Translations under genes and position numbers: made by a program
Source: Candidatus Thorarchaeota archaeon
GTDB lineage: Archaea > Asgardarchaeota > Thorarchaeia > Thorarchaeales > Thorarchaeaceae
NCBI GenBank assembly: GCA_019057475.1
Contig: DXJO01000038.1
Location: forward strand, 1-64,000
Length of the DNA: 64,000 bases
Reading direction: 5' to 3'
Notes under the pieces: generated by a model
The model's database searches: none
The model's input: the letters and a program-made list of their open reading frames with translations, nothing else
Told to the model about the DNA's origin: nothing
Shown here: one piece after another, positions 44,201 through 52,606 of the stretch
Position numbering within the stretch: the stretch's first letter is position 1
Layout of the letters: every line of letters starts with the position of its first letter

Positions 44201-46217
44201 AGAACTCGCGCATGTGGTCACTGCCTTGATCTGACCTGAGTCTAGTCCTAGCCAAAGACTCGGCTCCAAAGTCACCTGCCAAGTCCAACCACAGCATTTC
44301 AGAGTGATCATTCTCCTGTTGGAGGCCGTGGATGAGCTCAAGTCCGTGCCAGTACTTGGCTATCCAAGCAGCAGAGGGCCCTGATCTAGACGCGGAGTTC
44401 ACACTCAGATAGAGAATGAAGCGGCCTCTCGCCTTACCATTCTCCTCTAGTGGGCTGCGTTGCTCAACACCCCACAAAGGCCAGCCCTTTTTCCCAATCT
44501 GTTTCAACTGGTCAGCAGCTATGCCATGCACGATGATAGCAAGTTTCAGCCAATCCCGGGTTCCGTCATTCAAGACAACTCCCACTGGTCTGCTGAGATG
44601 CTCTTTGAGAAGGACTGAGGCGTTCTCACACAGAGCTCGCGTGAGTCGCCATAGTCTGGGACGTACCACAGAGGAGTCCTGCGAAGTGTCAAGGACCACA
44701 GTACCGGTCAGAGGCCGCACCACTGAACGGTCCTCTGTGATTCTCACATACTCCGTAGCAAGACCTTCGGCATAGGCCTCGAGCTGTTTCATGCCGTACC
44801 CCGTTGGCGTTCCGGCAACAGACGCATTCCACTCGGCGTTCGTGAGCCCGCGCTTTCTGAGAACAAACTTGGGAATAACCTTCTGTCCGTGTTTCTTGGA
44901 ATCCTTCTTCTCAGCTTTAATCTCCCAATTGAAAGCAGTCTTGCTCTTGATGTCAAAGACAGCCACGGGTATCCATACGGTCAGTTTGCCCGGCACTCTC
45001 GGGTTCTGAATCACATGACGTCTGAACATCACGAGATCCGCCCGCCCCTTCCCTAGGGAGGTTTCCACAGGGATTTCTGCTGCAAGGAGCCACTGGTCAC
45101 CCTCCTCCACCCAACGGTCACCGTTGAAGACCACCGACTCCAAGTCGTATGGCTGGACGAGTCCGTTAGTCATCAACCTGTGCCATCTGATGCCGTGCCA
45201 TCTCGCCCTCCGCATAACTTCCTTTTGTAGCCACTCACCGTCCTCATCCCGAAGGATGCCACGTTCGCATAGGTCCTTGAGGAAGTCCGCCCAGGCCTGA
45301 CGAATCTCACTCTCGGAGGCTTCCTCTTCCGGATACCTCAACTGCGTGACCTGGTCCAGGAAGAATGAAAGGTCCCACCTAGCCCTCGACTCCTCAATGG
45401 ACTGTGTCAGTGATGGCGCCCGCCCATAGTGTGTCCCGTAAAACGCCTCGATCTCCTGGACTATCTCTCGGAGAATCCAGTTCGCGTCAAGCTGTTCACT
45501 ATCCCTCCGCCCACTTCTTCTCGAACGCTTGAACCCCCGCTTCCCGCTCTCCTTCGAGGTGTAGAGATACTCGAGGAACGGTGACAGCCGCCATATCAGC
45601 AGGCCAACATACCTGCGCGCGTTGTTCATCGGCACGTCGTTGATGAAGCACTTACGACACAGTTCGAAGATGTGGGCTCTCAGCATGTCCCCGAAGTCCA
45701 GCTCCGCAAGGACAGTGTGAGCCACCTCAACCCATGGATAGTCGCTCCCGCCTTCGTACCCTGCAATCCACCTCTTGCCGCGTCGACCTGCTGTCTTTGG
45801 CTCTGGAAACGGAAACCTTGTCACGACCCAGTTCCTCAGTTGTGCGCCAGCCATGTTCAGTAGTCTGTTGAGCGGCCCAATCCTCCCCTTCCTCTCGTTC
45901 TGTATCCGCTTGTACTCCCTGTTGCCGTAGCGCGCGGTGGTTTCCCAGATCATCTTGTTGAAGTTGCGACGCATGTGTTTCTCGACGTTTGTAATGTGAG
46001 AAAAGTCGGGTTTGCCACCGCGTCTGCTCGCGCGCCACTTGCTCAGTGCTTCGGTCCACTGCCTTTGAGTGCTGGCATAGACATCCTCGATGCTCTTGAT
46101 CGTGCGCTCGCGGAAGAGGTCACGCAGTGCCGAAAGACCGTTGAGGTACGCGCGAGCTATGGCCTGCGCTGGGTCGTGGGGGTATGGCCTCTGTTCACTC
46201 TCCTTGAGGTTATCCAT
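41295..46217 (-). CDS. Giant protein (about 1640 aa) with a PD-(D/E)xK-like site
   Basis: No family is recognised. The N-terminal 380 residues are helical and rich in Arg and Trp. A nuclease-like site is suggested at about residues 385-430: EIPVETSLGKGRADLVMF supplies Glu/Asp, and VAVFDIKSKTAFNWEI supplies D-x-K. Near residue 720, RVVVVSGWDVLDD looks like a Rossmann strand-turn followed by LNEAGCTVVWFDRP. The remainder has no motif I know. The base composition is more G+C-rich than the neighbours. The ATG at 46217 suits a TATA-like TTTTATTAG at about 46260-46270; a GTG at 46235 is also in frame. Confidence 0.7.
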   Translation of the reverse strand: MDNLKESEQRPYPHDPAQAIARAYLNGLSALRDLFRERTIKSIEDVYASTQRQWTEALSKWRASRRGGKPDFSHITNVEKHMRRNFNKMIWETTARYGNREYKRIQNERKGRIGPLNRLLNMAGAQLRNWVVTRFPFPEPKTAGRRGKRWIAGYEGGSDYPWVEVAHTVLAELDFGDMLRAHIFELCRKCFINDVPMNNARRYVGLLIWRLSPFLEYLYTSKESGKRGFKRSRRSGRRDSEQLDANWILREIVQEIEAFYGTHYGRAPSLTQSIEESRARWDLSFFLDQVTQLRYPEEEASESEIRQAWADFLKDLCERGILRDEDGEWLQKEVMRRARWHGIRWHRLMTNGLVQPYDLESVVFNGDRWVEEGDQWLLAAEIPVETSLGKGRADLVMFRRHVIQNPRVPGKLTVWIPVAVFDIKSKTAFNWEIKAEKKDSKKHGQKVIPKFVLRKRGLTNAEWNASVAGTPTGYGMKQLEAYAEGLATEYVRITEDRSVVRPLTGTVVLDTSQDSSVVRPRLWRLTRALCENASVLLKEHLSRPVGVVLNDGTRDWLKLAIIVHGIAADQLKQIGKKGWPLWGVEQRSPLEENGKARGRFILYLSVNSASRSGPSAAWIAKYWHGLELIHGLQQENDHSEMLWLDLAGDFGAESLARTRLRSDQGSDHMREFFRAVMFSDASSAIQDFLFRGIGDLSIAKLVGEEWDALDGRVVVVSGWDVLDDCTPKRLRPALYELRRIIAAELNEAGCTVVWFDRPRNSEGTSASYQRRTMEPFFQGSELNRFVTEIVWNLPVRPYASGQLTSAFDDLRVIIRQDIDGISFNMVEVLPLHNWSPRFWNEPRRASVSSAQEGERGRTVIRSADVMHNSEMQDDFFRDSIELVPQLKQYLSESIVQKADDTGGRQIHVVPLSEYGSKSRPSGAPFLKYRTRMQTVGHGRAFVESVALLPRNSITHQRAYRKDSNRECTGASIYRPPIEATLRFGHDIERATRLELRRLRQAVRILRQVGHEKDGSSWSQFLDELDELISIGDGKQGHIEALDDIVRFLQTSPVSEPVWATLQWVRDSRLVEGLRAQDREMLLDLLSVRPYLSVSLGNYLFLLLLGLTREFPTLADRHLSELWRILKSWQIMQMGFVLMNSESEEVTPRLDLRAVWSGLAKRAKAMTSLNVPELSTVSYGQILVLSEEHETPEYCLAIENPYDRRKMLIGVWIGCEPFVPKQTVSWTAIRQDEIALCLSKHVGATATYDVIVHRSAGGDYFWFRDEENWTPLGKLTTIRRRGETLAGIRGLQITTMPEQDFPLLPEWFRFPRALGKRVQGVLEDISESLSLCVSTKCTLDVDDDHYTIEFNRADGNELIESWSIQHTSELLALLRRPIVDGLPLQSLKDTETYLTWNPYDDIDYDALEILRPYVEQRTPYVRFRTTLPSTAEDLTSREVAHQTLVVTHDEELCPIASGEMECHGACWRVELSDGDKDTSLSGLTKTGLDDSEISAMMLAGGAFLGNAWCEFAFEFVPDPTTREGMVFRESRRIVRELGLRAIRAGSYLEMDEEKLVCTVLKFKSEIQLSARSNKTGEQVYNWILATTPPQSGVARTLDHAESLIQEIVESYFGSDEEAKERIENYDGLISKIEHLLGSVTH

Positions 46218-46483
46218 CGCGGGCACGCGTATCACTCGGGCATTTTGTAGGGTTATAGCCTAATAAAAGCGCGGTCTTTTCTCATTCTTTCCTCTTACTC
46301 TGGCTTGAAATCTTCGAAGTTAGAACCCGAACAGGTTCCTTTATTCAAATAATCTTCATAGATTTATATGATGTCAGTAGTAAGAAAGTGTGGAGGTTAT
46401 CACCCGACTTCCGTAGAAAGATGTTGAGTGAAAACCCTCTGACCAGAAACAGGTCGGAGATTTATATGGTACGGTGAACTTGA

Positions 46484-48280
46484 GTGGGTCTCTCCAAGGG
46501 AATAGTAACAAGTGTCAAGGTCCCGATTCGTTGGGACTCTATGACCAAACGGCAGCAAACTCGCCTTTCCCGAATCACAAGCCGGGATACTAGGGTGATT
46601 CGTGCCTTCCTTGGAGTGATTGCACGTCACGAGAAAGAACTTCTTGTCGGTAAGAAAAAGAAGAAGATCAGCGGTGCAAAGCTTGAGAAGCTGACCCTGA
46701 CTGCTACAAGATTCAAAGACGCATCTAAGAACCGAACCACAGTTCCCCACGACTTCAAGAAACGATTCCCGAACATATCGCTGAATGAGCTTCAGGAGTG
46801 CAGACAGGTGGCCGCTGCAATGTGGCAGAGCTATCTCGAACTTGGGGGCAAGCCTCCTCTCCATACTCATGGTTACAGGCCGCGCAAGCTGCCTCGGTAC
46901 ATCTATACTCGAAGGTTCAAGATAGTCTATACTCCTGAGAAAGAGATCAAGCACTGGCTCAGGCTGATGGACTCCCTCGACTCTGAAAAGACAGAGGGAC
47001 GATATCATGACTATCTGATGGTTCCTCTCAATCCCTCTTCCTATCATCTGAATAGGATCAACGAGGGCAAGGTGACGTCACTTCGGCTTCTGAAAGATAC
47101 CCGGAAGAAGTGGTGGGTGGTGTTCGCTGTACGCGTGGATGTCCCCGCGGTTGACAACAGCTCGAAGCCACCAGCAGTGACAGGCATAGACCTAGGGATC
47201 AACAAGGCAGTCTGTTCGGTAGTCTTGACTCAGACTCGTGTCAGGTTCGTGGGATACTTCACGCAGCCTGAGAAGGTCAAGCGAATCAAGCGGTACGATG
47301 AGATGGTCGACTCTCTTCAGAGAGAGATGAACACCAGACTCAACAACGGGCAGTCAGCAGATGGAGTCATCCAAAGACTTCGCGAGCTGAGCGGGCGACG
47401 TAACCGAATCAGTATCGACCACGACCGGGTGCTTGTCAGGCGGCTCACTGACCACATCTTGAAGTTGTCAAAGAAGTACGACCTGTACGTGGCGATTGGC
47501 AAACTGACCGGGATTCGGAAGAGTGCCAACAGGGACAGCAAGAAACCGAAGGCATTCCGGGCGATGGTCGGACGGTGGTCTTTTGCAAGAGTCACCAATG
47601 CGTTGAGGCAGAAGCTGTCCGAGAGCGGCTGGAAAGTCAGTGGTCGTGATTCCCGATTCATTCCGGTCCGCGAGTACTGGACTAGCCGAGTCTGTTCCAA
47701 GTGTGGGCACATTGGAATACGCCCGAAGCAGTCTGTCTTCATCTGCCATACCTGCGGTCACAAGACCAATGCCGACAAGAACGGCGCCATCAATATCGCA
47801 AGGCGCCTCATTATGCTCATTCCTTCACTGAAGGATGAGAAAAGACTAGGGAGTTGGCTTCATCCTCACGAAAGAGAGGGGTGGCTTACCCCGAAAGCCC
47901 GGAGGAACGCTCGCCGTTCTAAAGGGAAGTCCTCACGGCCCCAGAGCTTGTCAGGCTCGAAAGGGTCGTCCGTGGCTGAGTACAATGAGCAAGCGACTCT
48001 CGAGTCGTTTGTGAGTGCTACCGATCCCGCCATGGTAAAAACCGCGAAAAAACCGTCTGCCGCCATCGACGCTCTAAAGGCCTCTGACAGTCATGGCAAA
48101 GCAGTGCAGCGGACTGAAGCTCAGTCTGGAAAGAGGAACGATGTTCCCTTGAAGTCTAGCGAAGCCCGTGTCATAGCGTCGGCGTGGAACCCGATGTATG
48201 CTGGCGACAGTCGTCACGGGAAGGGTGGAACGCGTGGGTTGAAGGTTACCGAGGGTGTTCACTCACTTTCTGAAACTTGA
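46484..48280 (+). CDS. tnpB: TnpB-like nuclease with rearranged RuvC-II residue and long C-terminal tail
   Basis: A 598-residue TnpB relative starting at a GTG. Asp236 is in TGIDLGIN, and Asp431 is in NADKNGAINIA next to the zinc finger CSKC...CHTC. Motif II reads VAIGKLTGIR with Gly339 where Glu is expected, but Glu397 occurs in PVREYWTSRVCSKC. This matches the relocated glutamate reported for Fanzor proteins and some TnpBs. From about residue 465 the frame reads through what is probably the omega RNA (KARRNARRSKGKSS...). No tnpA is present. Confidence 0.82.
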   Translation: MGLSKGIVTSVKVPIRWDSMTKRQQTRLSRITSRDTRVIRAFLGVIARHEKELLVGKKKKKISGAKLEKLTLTATRFKDASKNRTTVPHDFKKRFPNISLNELQECRQVAAAMWQSYLELGGKPPLHTHGYRPRKLPRYIYTRRFKIVYTPEKEIKHWLRLMDSLDSEKTEGRYHDYLMVPLNPSSYHLNRINEGKVTSLRLLKDTRKKWWVVFAVRVDVPAVDNSSKPPAVTGIDLGINKAVCSVVLTQTRVRFVGYFTQPEKVKRIKRYDEMVDSLQREMNTRLNNGQSADGVIQRLRELSGRRNRISIDHDRVLVRRLTDHILKLSKKYDLYVAIGKLTGIRKSANRDSKKPKAFRAMVGRWSFARVTNALRQKLSESGWKVSGRDSRFIPVREYWTSRVCSKCGHIGIRPKQSVFICHTCGHKTNADKNGAINIARRLIMLIPSLKDEKRLGSWLHPHEREGWLTPKARRNARRSKGKSSRPQSLSGSKGSSVAEYNEQATLESFVSATDPAMVKTAKKPSAAIDALKASDSHGKAVQRTEAQSGKRNDVPLKSSEARVIASAWNPMYAGDSRHGKGGTRGLKVTEGVHSLSET

Positions 48281-48598
48281 AACAGGCCGGTGCATGCAGC
48301 CGATCGTATCTCCCGTGAGGAATCAAAGTGAAGCAGTTAGTGATTCTCACAAGTACTCGCTATGTAGGTAGCCCAAAGTCATCGCCTTTCCTCCTCTCGG
48401 AGTGCTCTGCTTCGGTACCACTCCTAGCGGCTGAAATGAAGGTTTCTCCCTTAATGTGTCCACGGTAACAGTTCACTTTCCGAGTGGTCCAATCATTAGA
48501 ATCAGTTTACCTTTAACAGCTACCGAATTCACATCTGAAGAATTATATGTCATGCTGAATCGACTCCACCAGCGCTCTGCGCCAGCAAGTGATTTAGA
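48281..48598. other. 318-base intergenic region with two hairpins
   Basis: No gene. One stem pairs GTGAG/AATCA (48315-48325, one bulged G) with TGATT/CTCAC (48341-48350). A second pairs GGAGTG (48399-48404) with CACTCC (48419-48424). These may mark the right end of the TnpB element or a separate RNA. A TATA-like TTATATG near 48543-48549 precedes mvhD. Confidence 0.4.
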
Positions 48599-49009
48599 AT
48601 GCCCCCTAAGGATATGAACGTCATAATTTTTGGATGTATGCAGTGCTGTTACGCTGCAGCGGACCTAGCGGGCACGATGAAGTTACAGTACGACGTGACG
48701 AGCCGGCTAATCCGCATGCCGTGCACCGCGCGCCTGGACATCAACTTCATCCTGAAGGCGTTGCAGGAGGGTGCGGACGGCGTGCTGATTGTTGGCTGTC
48801 ATCCGGGAGACTGCGCGTTCAAGACCGGCAACCTAGGGGCAGAGCGACGCGTCAGATTCGCAAGGAAGCTGATTGGCCAACTGGGCCTGAACGAGAATCG
48901 TGTGAAGATGGTGTTCGTGAGCGCTGCAGAGGGCGACCTGTTCGTCAAGCACGTCAACGACTTCGCAGATGAGATCAGGGCGATAGGGCCAAACCCGATA
49001 AGGCTCTAG
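48599..49009 (+). CDS. mvhD: MvhD-type iron-sulfur electron carrier
   Basis: A 136-residue homologue of MvhD, which passes electrons from F420-non-reducing hydrogenase or formate dehydrogenase to HdrA. Cysteine motifs are GCMQCCYAA (residues 12-20), MPCTARLD and GCHPGDCAF, binding a [2Fe-2S] cluster. No MvhA/G hydrogenase genes are nearby. The HdrA at 25613 already has a fused MvhD-like end, so this free-standing copy may serve another complex. Two decayed copies of this gene lie downstream. Confidence 0.92.
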   Translation: MPPKDMNVIIFGCMQCCYAAADLAGTMKLQYDVTSRLIRMPCTARLDINFILKALQEGADGVLIVGCHPGDCAFKTGNLGAERRVRFARKLIGQLGLNENRVKMVFVSAAEGDLFVKHVNDFADEIRAIGPNPIRL

Positions 49010-49052
49010 ACGGCAAGCGTTAAACAGAAGCGAAGCCTATGCACCTCGTTGA

Positions 49053-49463
49053 CTAATATCTTCTGACATCAATTCCGACTATTTTCTCATAGTGACGGTC
49101 TTGAGTGATGATTGTGGAGCATCCATTTGTGAAGGCAATTGCGGCAGTCAGACAGTCATTGACACCTATTGGCTTGCCAGATCTCTCCAATTCTGTGTAG
49201 ATTCTGCTGGCACGGTCTGCAGCCTCAACGTCAAGATTCCAGATAGTGATTCTGGAGAGTAGCCTTCTAACAGCCTGTTCTTCGGAAGGGATTCGTCCTC
49301 TGACATCACATCCTCTGAATAGCTCGAATGCATTCACACTTGTACTGGCAAAATGGAAGCCCTCCGACTTGAGCCTGAGATACTGTTCTTGAGCCTTGTC
49401 GACCCCTCTCAGGAAATCGATAAGGAACGCAGTATCAAGGCATGCAAATGTCAATGTGACCAA
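49053..49463 (-). CDS. vapC: VapC-family PIN-domain toxin
   Basis: A 136-residue PIN-domain ribonuclease. The acidic site is intact: Asp in CLDTAFLIDFL (about residue 9), Glu in NAFELFRG (about 47), Asp in GVNDCLTAAIA (about 102), and Asp in ITQDRHY (about 121). VapC toxins cleave tRNA or rRNA and are neutralised by VapB. Its start overlaps the antitoxin stop by 13 bases. The pair lies between two mvhD copies. Confidence 0.9.
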   Translation of the reverse strand: MVTLTFACLDTAFLIDFLRGVDKAQEQYLRLKSEGFHFASTSVNAFELFRGCDVRGRIPSEEQAVRRLLSRITIWNLDVEAADRASRIYTELERSGKPIGVNDCLTAAIAFTNGCSTIITQDRHYEKIVGIDVRRY

Positions 49464-49663
49464 GCACCCCAGATCTCATCGAGGTCCTCGAATAGGCTTT
49501 CTCTCTCTTCATCGCTCATTGATAATATCCCAAAGAGGTCCGAGATATCGTCAACAGGACCTAGGAGCCGCAAAACGACATCACTGAAGGACTCTCTCTC
49601 TCTTTTCACTCTGCGAAGACGGTCGTAAGCCTTGTCGCTTAATGAGATATTCTTGTAACCCAT
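49451..49663 (-). CDS. vapB: VapB-type antitoxin (DUF217 family)
   Basis: A 70-residue antitoxin from the ATG at 49663 (MGYKNISLSDKAYDRLRRVKRE); the longer frame to 49768 runs into the next mvhD copy. The N-terminal ribbon-helix-helix-like part (SFSDVVLRLLG) binds DNA. The acidic C-terminus MSDEERESLFEDLDEIWGAW binds the toxin. It overlaps vapC downstream. Confidence 0.88.
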   Translation of the reverse strand: MGYKNISLSDKAYDRLRRVKRERESFSDVVLRLLGPVDDISDLFGILSMSDEERESLFEDLDEIWGAWSH

Positions 49664-49776
49664 GGCAATCATCTGTGTATTCATACACAGAAACACAGAT
49701 AAATGCCGCGACTTGCACCCTAGTGCGGAGGTTGTTCCGCTATTCTGGATGCGCATCACTTTTCGCAATACAATGT

Positions 49777-50139
49777 ATGTACGCTGCAGCGGACCTAGCG
49801 GGCACGATGAAGTTACAGTACGATGTCACGTGTCGGCTAATCCGTATGCCCTGCACCGCGCGCCTGGACATCAACTTTATTCTGAAGGCCTTGCAGGAGG
49901 GGGCGGACGGCGTGCTGATTGTCGGTTGTCATCCCGGAGACTGCGCGTACAAGACGGGGAACCTGGGGGCAGAGCGACGCGTCAGATTCGCAAGGAAGCT
50001 GATTGGCCAACTGGGCCTGAACGAGGGCCGAGTGAAGATGGTGTTCGTGAGTGCGGCGGAGGGCGACCTGTTCGCGAGGGAGGTCAACGATTTCGCTGAC
50101 GAGATCAGGGCGATAGGACCTAACCCTATTAGGCTCTAA
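49777..50139 (+). pseudogene. Second, 5'-truncated mvhD copy
   Basis: From 49780 the sequence is nearly identical to the full mvhD at 48599, through the end of the gene. The first 15 codons, including the CMQCC cysteine motif, are missing and replaced by unrelated sequence shared with the vapB promoter. An in-frame ATG at 49777 could still give 120 residues, MYAAADLAGTMKL onward, but without the first cysteine pair. Confidence 0.8.
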
Positions 50140-50290
50140 TGATCGTAGTCTGGCCTTAGCTTACTGACTCATTTTTTTGTTTGCAACGTCTGACTGGAAA
50201 CCTGATTCTCCCTAGGATGGGGCGCGCGATTCTAGTCGAAACCCACAAGAGGATTATCCGTCTAGAATGGGATGGAGGCAAGAGAATAGA

Positions 50291-51085
50291 ATGGTCGAAG
50301 ATGCATCCAAGGACATTGAAGGAGTCAGAAAGACGTGGGACGCGCATGCCAATAGGTACGATAAATGGTATGAGACCTTTGAGGGTGCAGTTGAACACTA
50401 CGTGGATTGGAAGCTACTAGAGGAATATCTGCCCGAAAACAAAAATGCAAAGATATTGGATGCTGCTGGCGGTACTGGAAGGATAACACTGCTTTTGGCA
50501 AGGATGGGGTACTCGATCACTCTGTGCGACATTTCTCCCAGAATGATGGACGTGGCAAAACAAAAACTACGCAAAGAGCGGCTCTTAGACAGAGTGCAAA
50601 TCTTAGAGTGCGATGTCCGTGACATTCCATTTCCTGACGAGAGTTTCGACTTTGTCCTCTGCTGGGACGGGATGATTGAGGCTGCAAGAGAGCTCATACG
50701 GGTAACAAAGAGAGGGGGAAAGATCTCAGTATTCCTAGTGAACAGATGCAGAGGGGCCATTGATCTATTTCAAGAAGACCCCACATCAGCTCTTGACCTA
50801 ATCAAATCACGTTCGGGCCATGTGCGTCATCATGAAATGAAACGTAGAGCCGTCAGTGCAGAAGAAGCACAATCGCTGTTTGAAGCAGGGGGGATTCGAG
50901 TTCTCGACATATATGCTGTATGTGGTTGGCTACCCCTGCTTCCTATCTCCAAGAAAGTTCTAAAGTCCCGCAGCTGGGATGAAGGATTCTTCAATCAGGT
51001 GACAGAAATGGTGTTAGGCTTGAGCAAAGAGCCCTCTGTTGGGGGGATGTCAAGACACTTGGTTCTATATGGAGAGAGAATCTAG
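50291..51085 (+). CDS. Class I SAM-dependent methyltransferase
   Basis: A 264-residue methyltransferase (ATG 50291). Motif I is ILDAAGGTGRITLLLARMG, the acidic residue ends ITLCDISPRMM, motif post-I is DRVQILECDVRDIPFPDESFDFVLC, and motif III is ELIRVTKRGG. This is the UbiE/Coq5-like methyltransferase_11 pattern with no clue to substrate. It lies between the second and third mvhD remnants, so it was probably brought in or flanked by the duplication. Confidence 0.85.
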   Translation: MVEDASKDIEGVRKTWDAHANRYDKWYETFEGAVEHYVDWKLLEEYLPENKNAKILDAAGGTGRITLLLARMGYSITLCDISPRMMDVAKQKLRKERLLDRVQILECDVRDIPFPDESFDFVLCWDGMIEAARELIRVTKRGGKISVFLVNRCRGAIDLFQEDPTSALDLIKSRSGHVRHHEMKRRAVSAEEAQSLFEAGGIRVLDIYAVCGWLPLLPISKKVLKSRSWDEGFFNQVTEMVLGLSKEPSVGGMSRHLVLYGERI

Positions 51086-51118
51086 AGGCACCTTGAAAAT
51101 CCACTCTGTAAGGAAACG

Positions 51119-51178
51119 ACAGGTCAATGACTTCACTGACGAGATCAGGGCGATAGGGCCGAACCCGATAAGACTCTG
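51119..51178 (+). repeat. Third mvhD fragment (3' 60 bases)
   Basis: AGGTCAATGACTTCACTGAC and the following bases match the end of mvhD at 48950-49009 and 50080-50139, encoding VNDFTDEIRAIGPNPIRL before a stop. Nothing upstream of it resembles mvhD. The rest of 51086-51484 holds no gene I can support. Confidence 0.8.
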
Positions 51179-51484
51179 AACTCTAGAAGTCAGCAATTGA
51201 TTCTTCGACATGCAGTTAGGGTTGAGATTCGAGAAATGTGGGCGGAGCGAAACTGCTCCACTCCACAGCTCTCTTTCAGTAATCCAATTCCGAACGCAGA
51301 TATCGTGGAACAGCTCAGCTGGGTTCGGACCACCTCTCCAATGAATACAGAGCTAACAGCTCACTCAGAATATAGTTGGAGTAGACTTGTCGGATACCCC
51401 CGTCAATGTATTCCGATAAGCTGCAATCCTTATCAGATGCCCTCGTAGTTTGTATACTAGCAGGTCTGCATAAGGGGCGCTCAC

Positions 51485-52513
51485 GTGAGAATCAAAGAGA
51501 AACTCTGGGATTTCTTCTTGAACAGAATCATGTTGCCACAGATGGAGAAACGGATGTACCCTGAGAGATCCTTGGTCGCCAGGCCTGATGCGGTACGTGC
51601 CGCCGCTCAATCACCTGTACGGTTCGGCTTTCATCCCGGGGCTTTCGACCTCGAACACATACGAAGGCTCATGAAACGGCAACCAGGAAGCACATCCATC
51701 TTACACTTGATGGTACGGAGAATGCGTAACTCTGTTCGGTCTATCTCGGTTATGCCTTCAATCATGCGGAACATTCAGTATTCACACTCTTCTTTGGATA
51801 GGAATCCAAAGAGTCCCAAGACTCGAGTTGATGACAAGTTCTTGGGCGAGCTGGAGAGCTATGCAAAAACCCTCGGCATCGGTGCCGTAGGATATACGAA
51901 ACTCCCTCGAAACCTGATATTCCGTGACTTGGCGGTCCTGTACGATAATGCGATTGTGCTCACCATGGAGATGAACGCAAAGAAGATTGACAGAGCACCA
52001 AGCGAAGAGACCCAGGCGATGATCTTTGAAACCTATGATAGCCTTGGAATCGCATCCAACAGGCTCGCAGACTTCCTTAGAGAGCGGGGCTATGCCGCCC
52101 AAGCAAGTCACCCCCTCGGAGGGCCTGTACTGTATCCGCCATTAGCAGAGTTGGCCGGCTTAGGGTGGCACGGAAGACACGGTCTGCTCATCACACCGGA
52201 ATTTGGCCCAAGGGTGAGACTCACTGCCATCTACGTTAACATTGAGAACTTGCCGACTGATACGGAAAACCGACACGCTTGGATTCAGGAGTTCTGTTCC
52301 ACTTGCGGCCTATGCGTTGATAACTGTCCTCCAAATGCGATTTTCTCAGAACCAATCGTACACGAGGGCAACTCGTTGACGCACATGGATGTAGAGAAGT
52401 GCCTTCCATACTTCGCAGAATACTATGGTTGCACGATTTGCATCAAGGTATGTCCTTTCAGCAAAGGGAGGTTCGAGCAAATCAAGAAGCGGTTCCATGA
52501 AGGTCGTTCTTGA
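51485..52513 (+). CDS. QueG/RdhA-like Fe-S reductase
   Basis: A 342-residue protein starting at a GTG. The C-terminal domain has two [4Fe-4S] motifs, CSTCGLCVDNCPPNAI (about 277) and CTICIKVCP (about 317-325), typical of epoxyqueuosine reductase and reductive-dehalogenase ferredoxin domains. The central part carries YAAQASHPLGGPVLYPPLAELAGLGWHG, close to the cobalamin/substrate motif of this family. Whether it uses cobalamin or acts on queuosine is not clear. Confidence 0.75.
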   Translation: MRIKEKLWDFFLNRIMLPQMEKRMYPERSLVARPDAVRAAAQSPVRFGFHPGAFDLEHIRRLMKRQPGSTSILHLMVRRMRNSVRSISVMPSIMRNIQYSHSSLDRNPKSPKTRVDDKFLGELESYAKTLGIGAVGYTKLPRNLIFRDLAVLYDNAIVLTMEMNAKKIDRAPSEETQAMIFETYDSLGIASNRLADFLRERGYAAQASHPLGGPVLYPPLAELAGLGWHGRHGLLITPEFGPRVRLTAIYVNIENLPTDTENRHAWIQEFCSTCGLCVDNCPPNAIFSEPIVHEGNSLTHMDVEKCLPYFAEYYGCTICIKVCPFSKGRFEQIKKRFHEGRS

Positions 52514-52567
52514 TGTGTGATCAATTCGCATGCGTGCTTGGGATTCACCTATAGGTATTCCAACAAG

Positions 52568-52592
52568 GTTATTAACGATAGTTAATGATAAC
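52568..52592. promoter_or_regulatory. Inverted-repeat operator upstream of the iron permease
   Basis: GTTATTAAC (52568-52576) and GTTAATGATAAC (52581-52592) form an imperfect inverted repeat 14 bases before the ATG. The position and symmetry suit a repressor site over or just past the TATA box. A metal-responsive (DtxR-like) regulator is a guess based on the gene it precedes. Confidence 0.4.
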
Positions 52593-52606
52593 TATGTCGA
52601 GCTTTG

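Noticed and set aside
51197..51448. 83-residue plus-strand frame after the third mvhD remnant
   Set aside because: No family, poor composition, and it runs into the next gene's upstream region.
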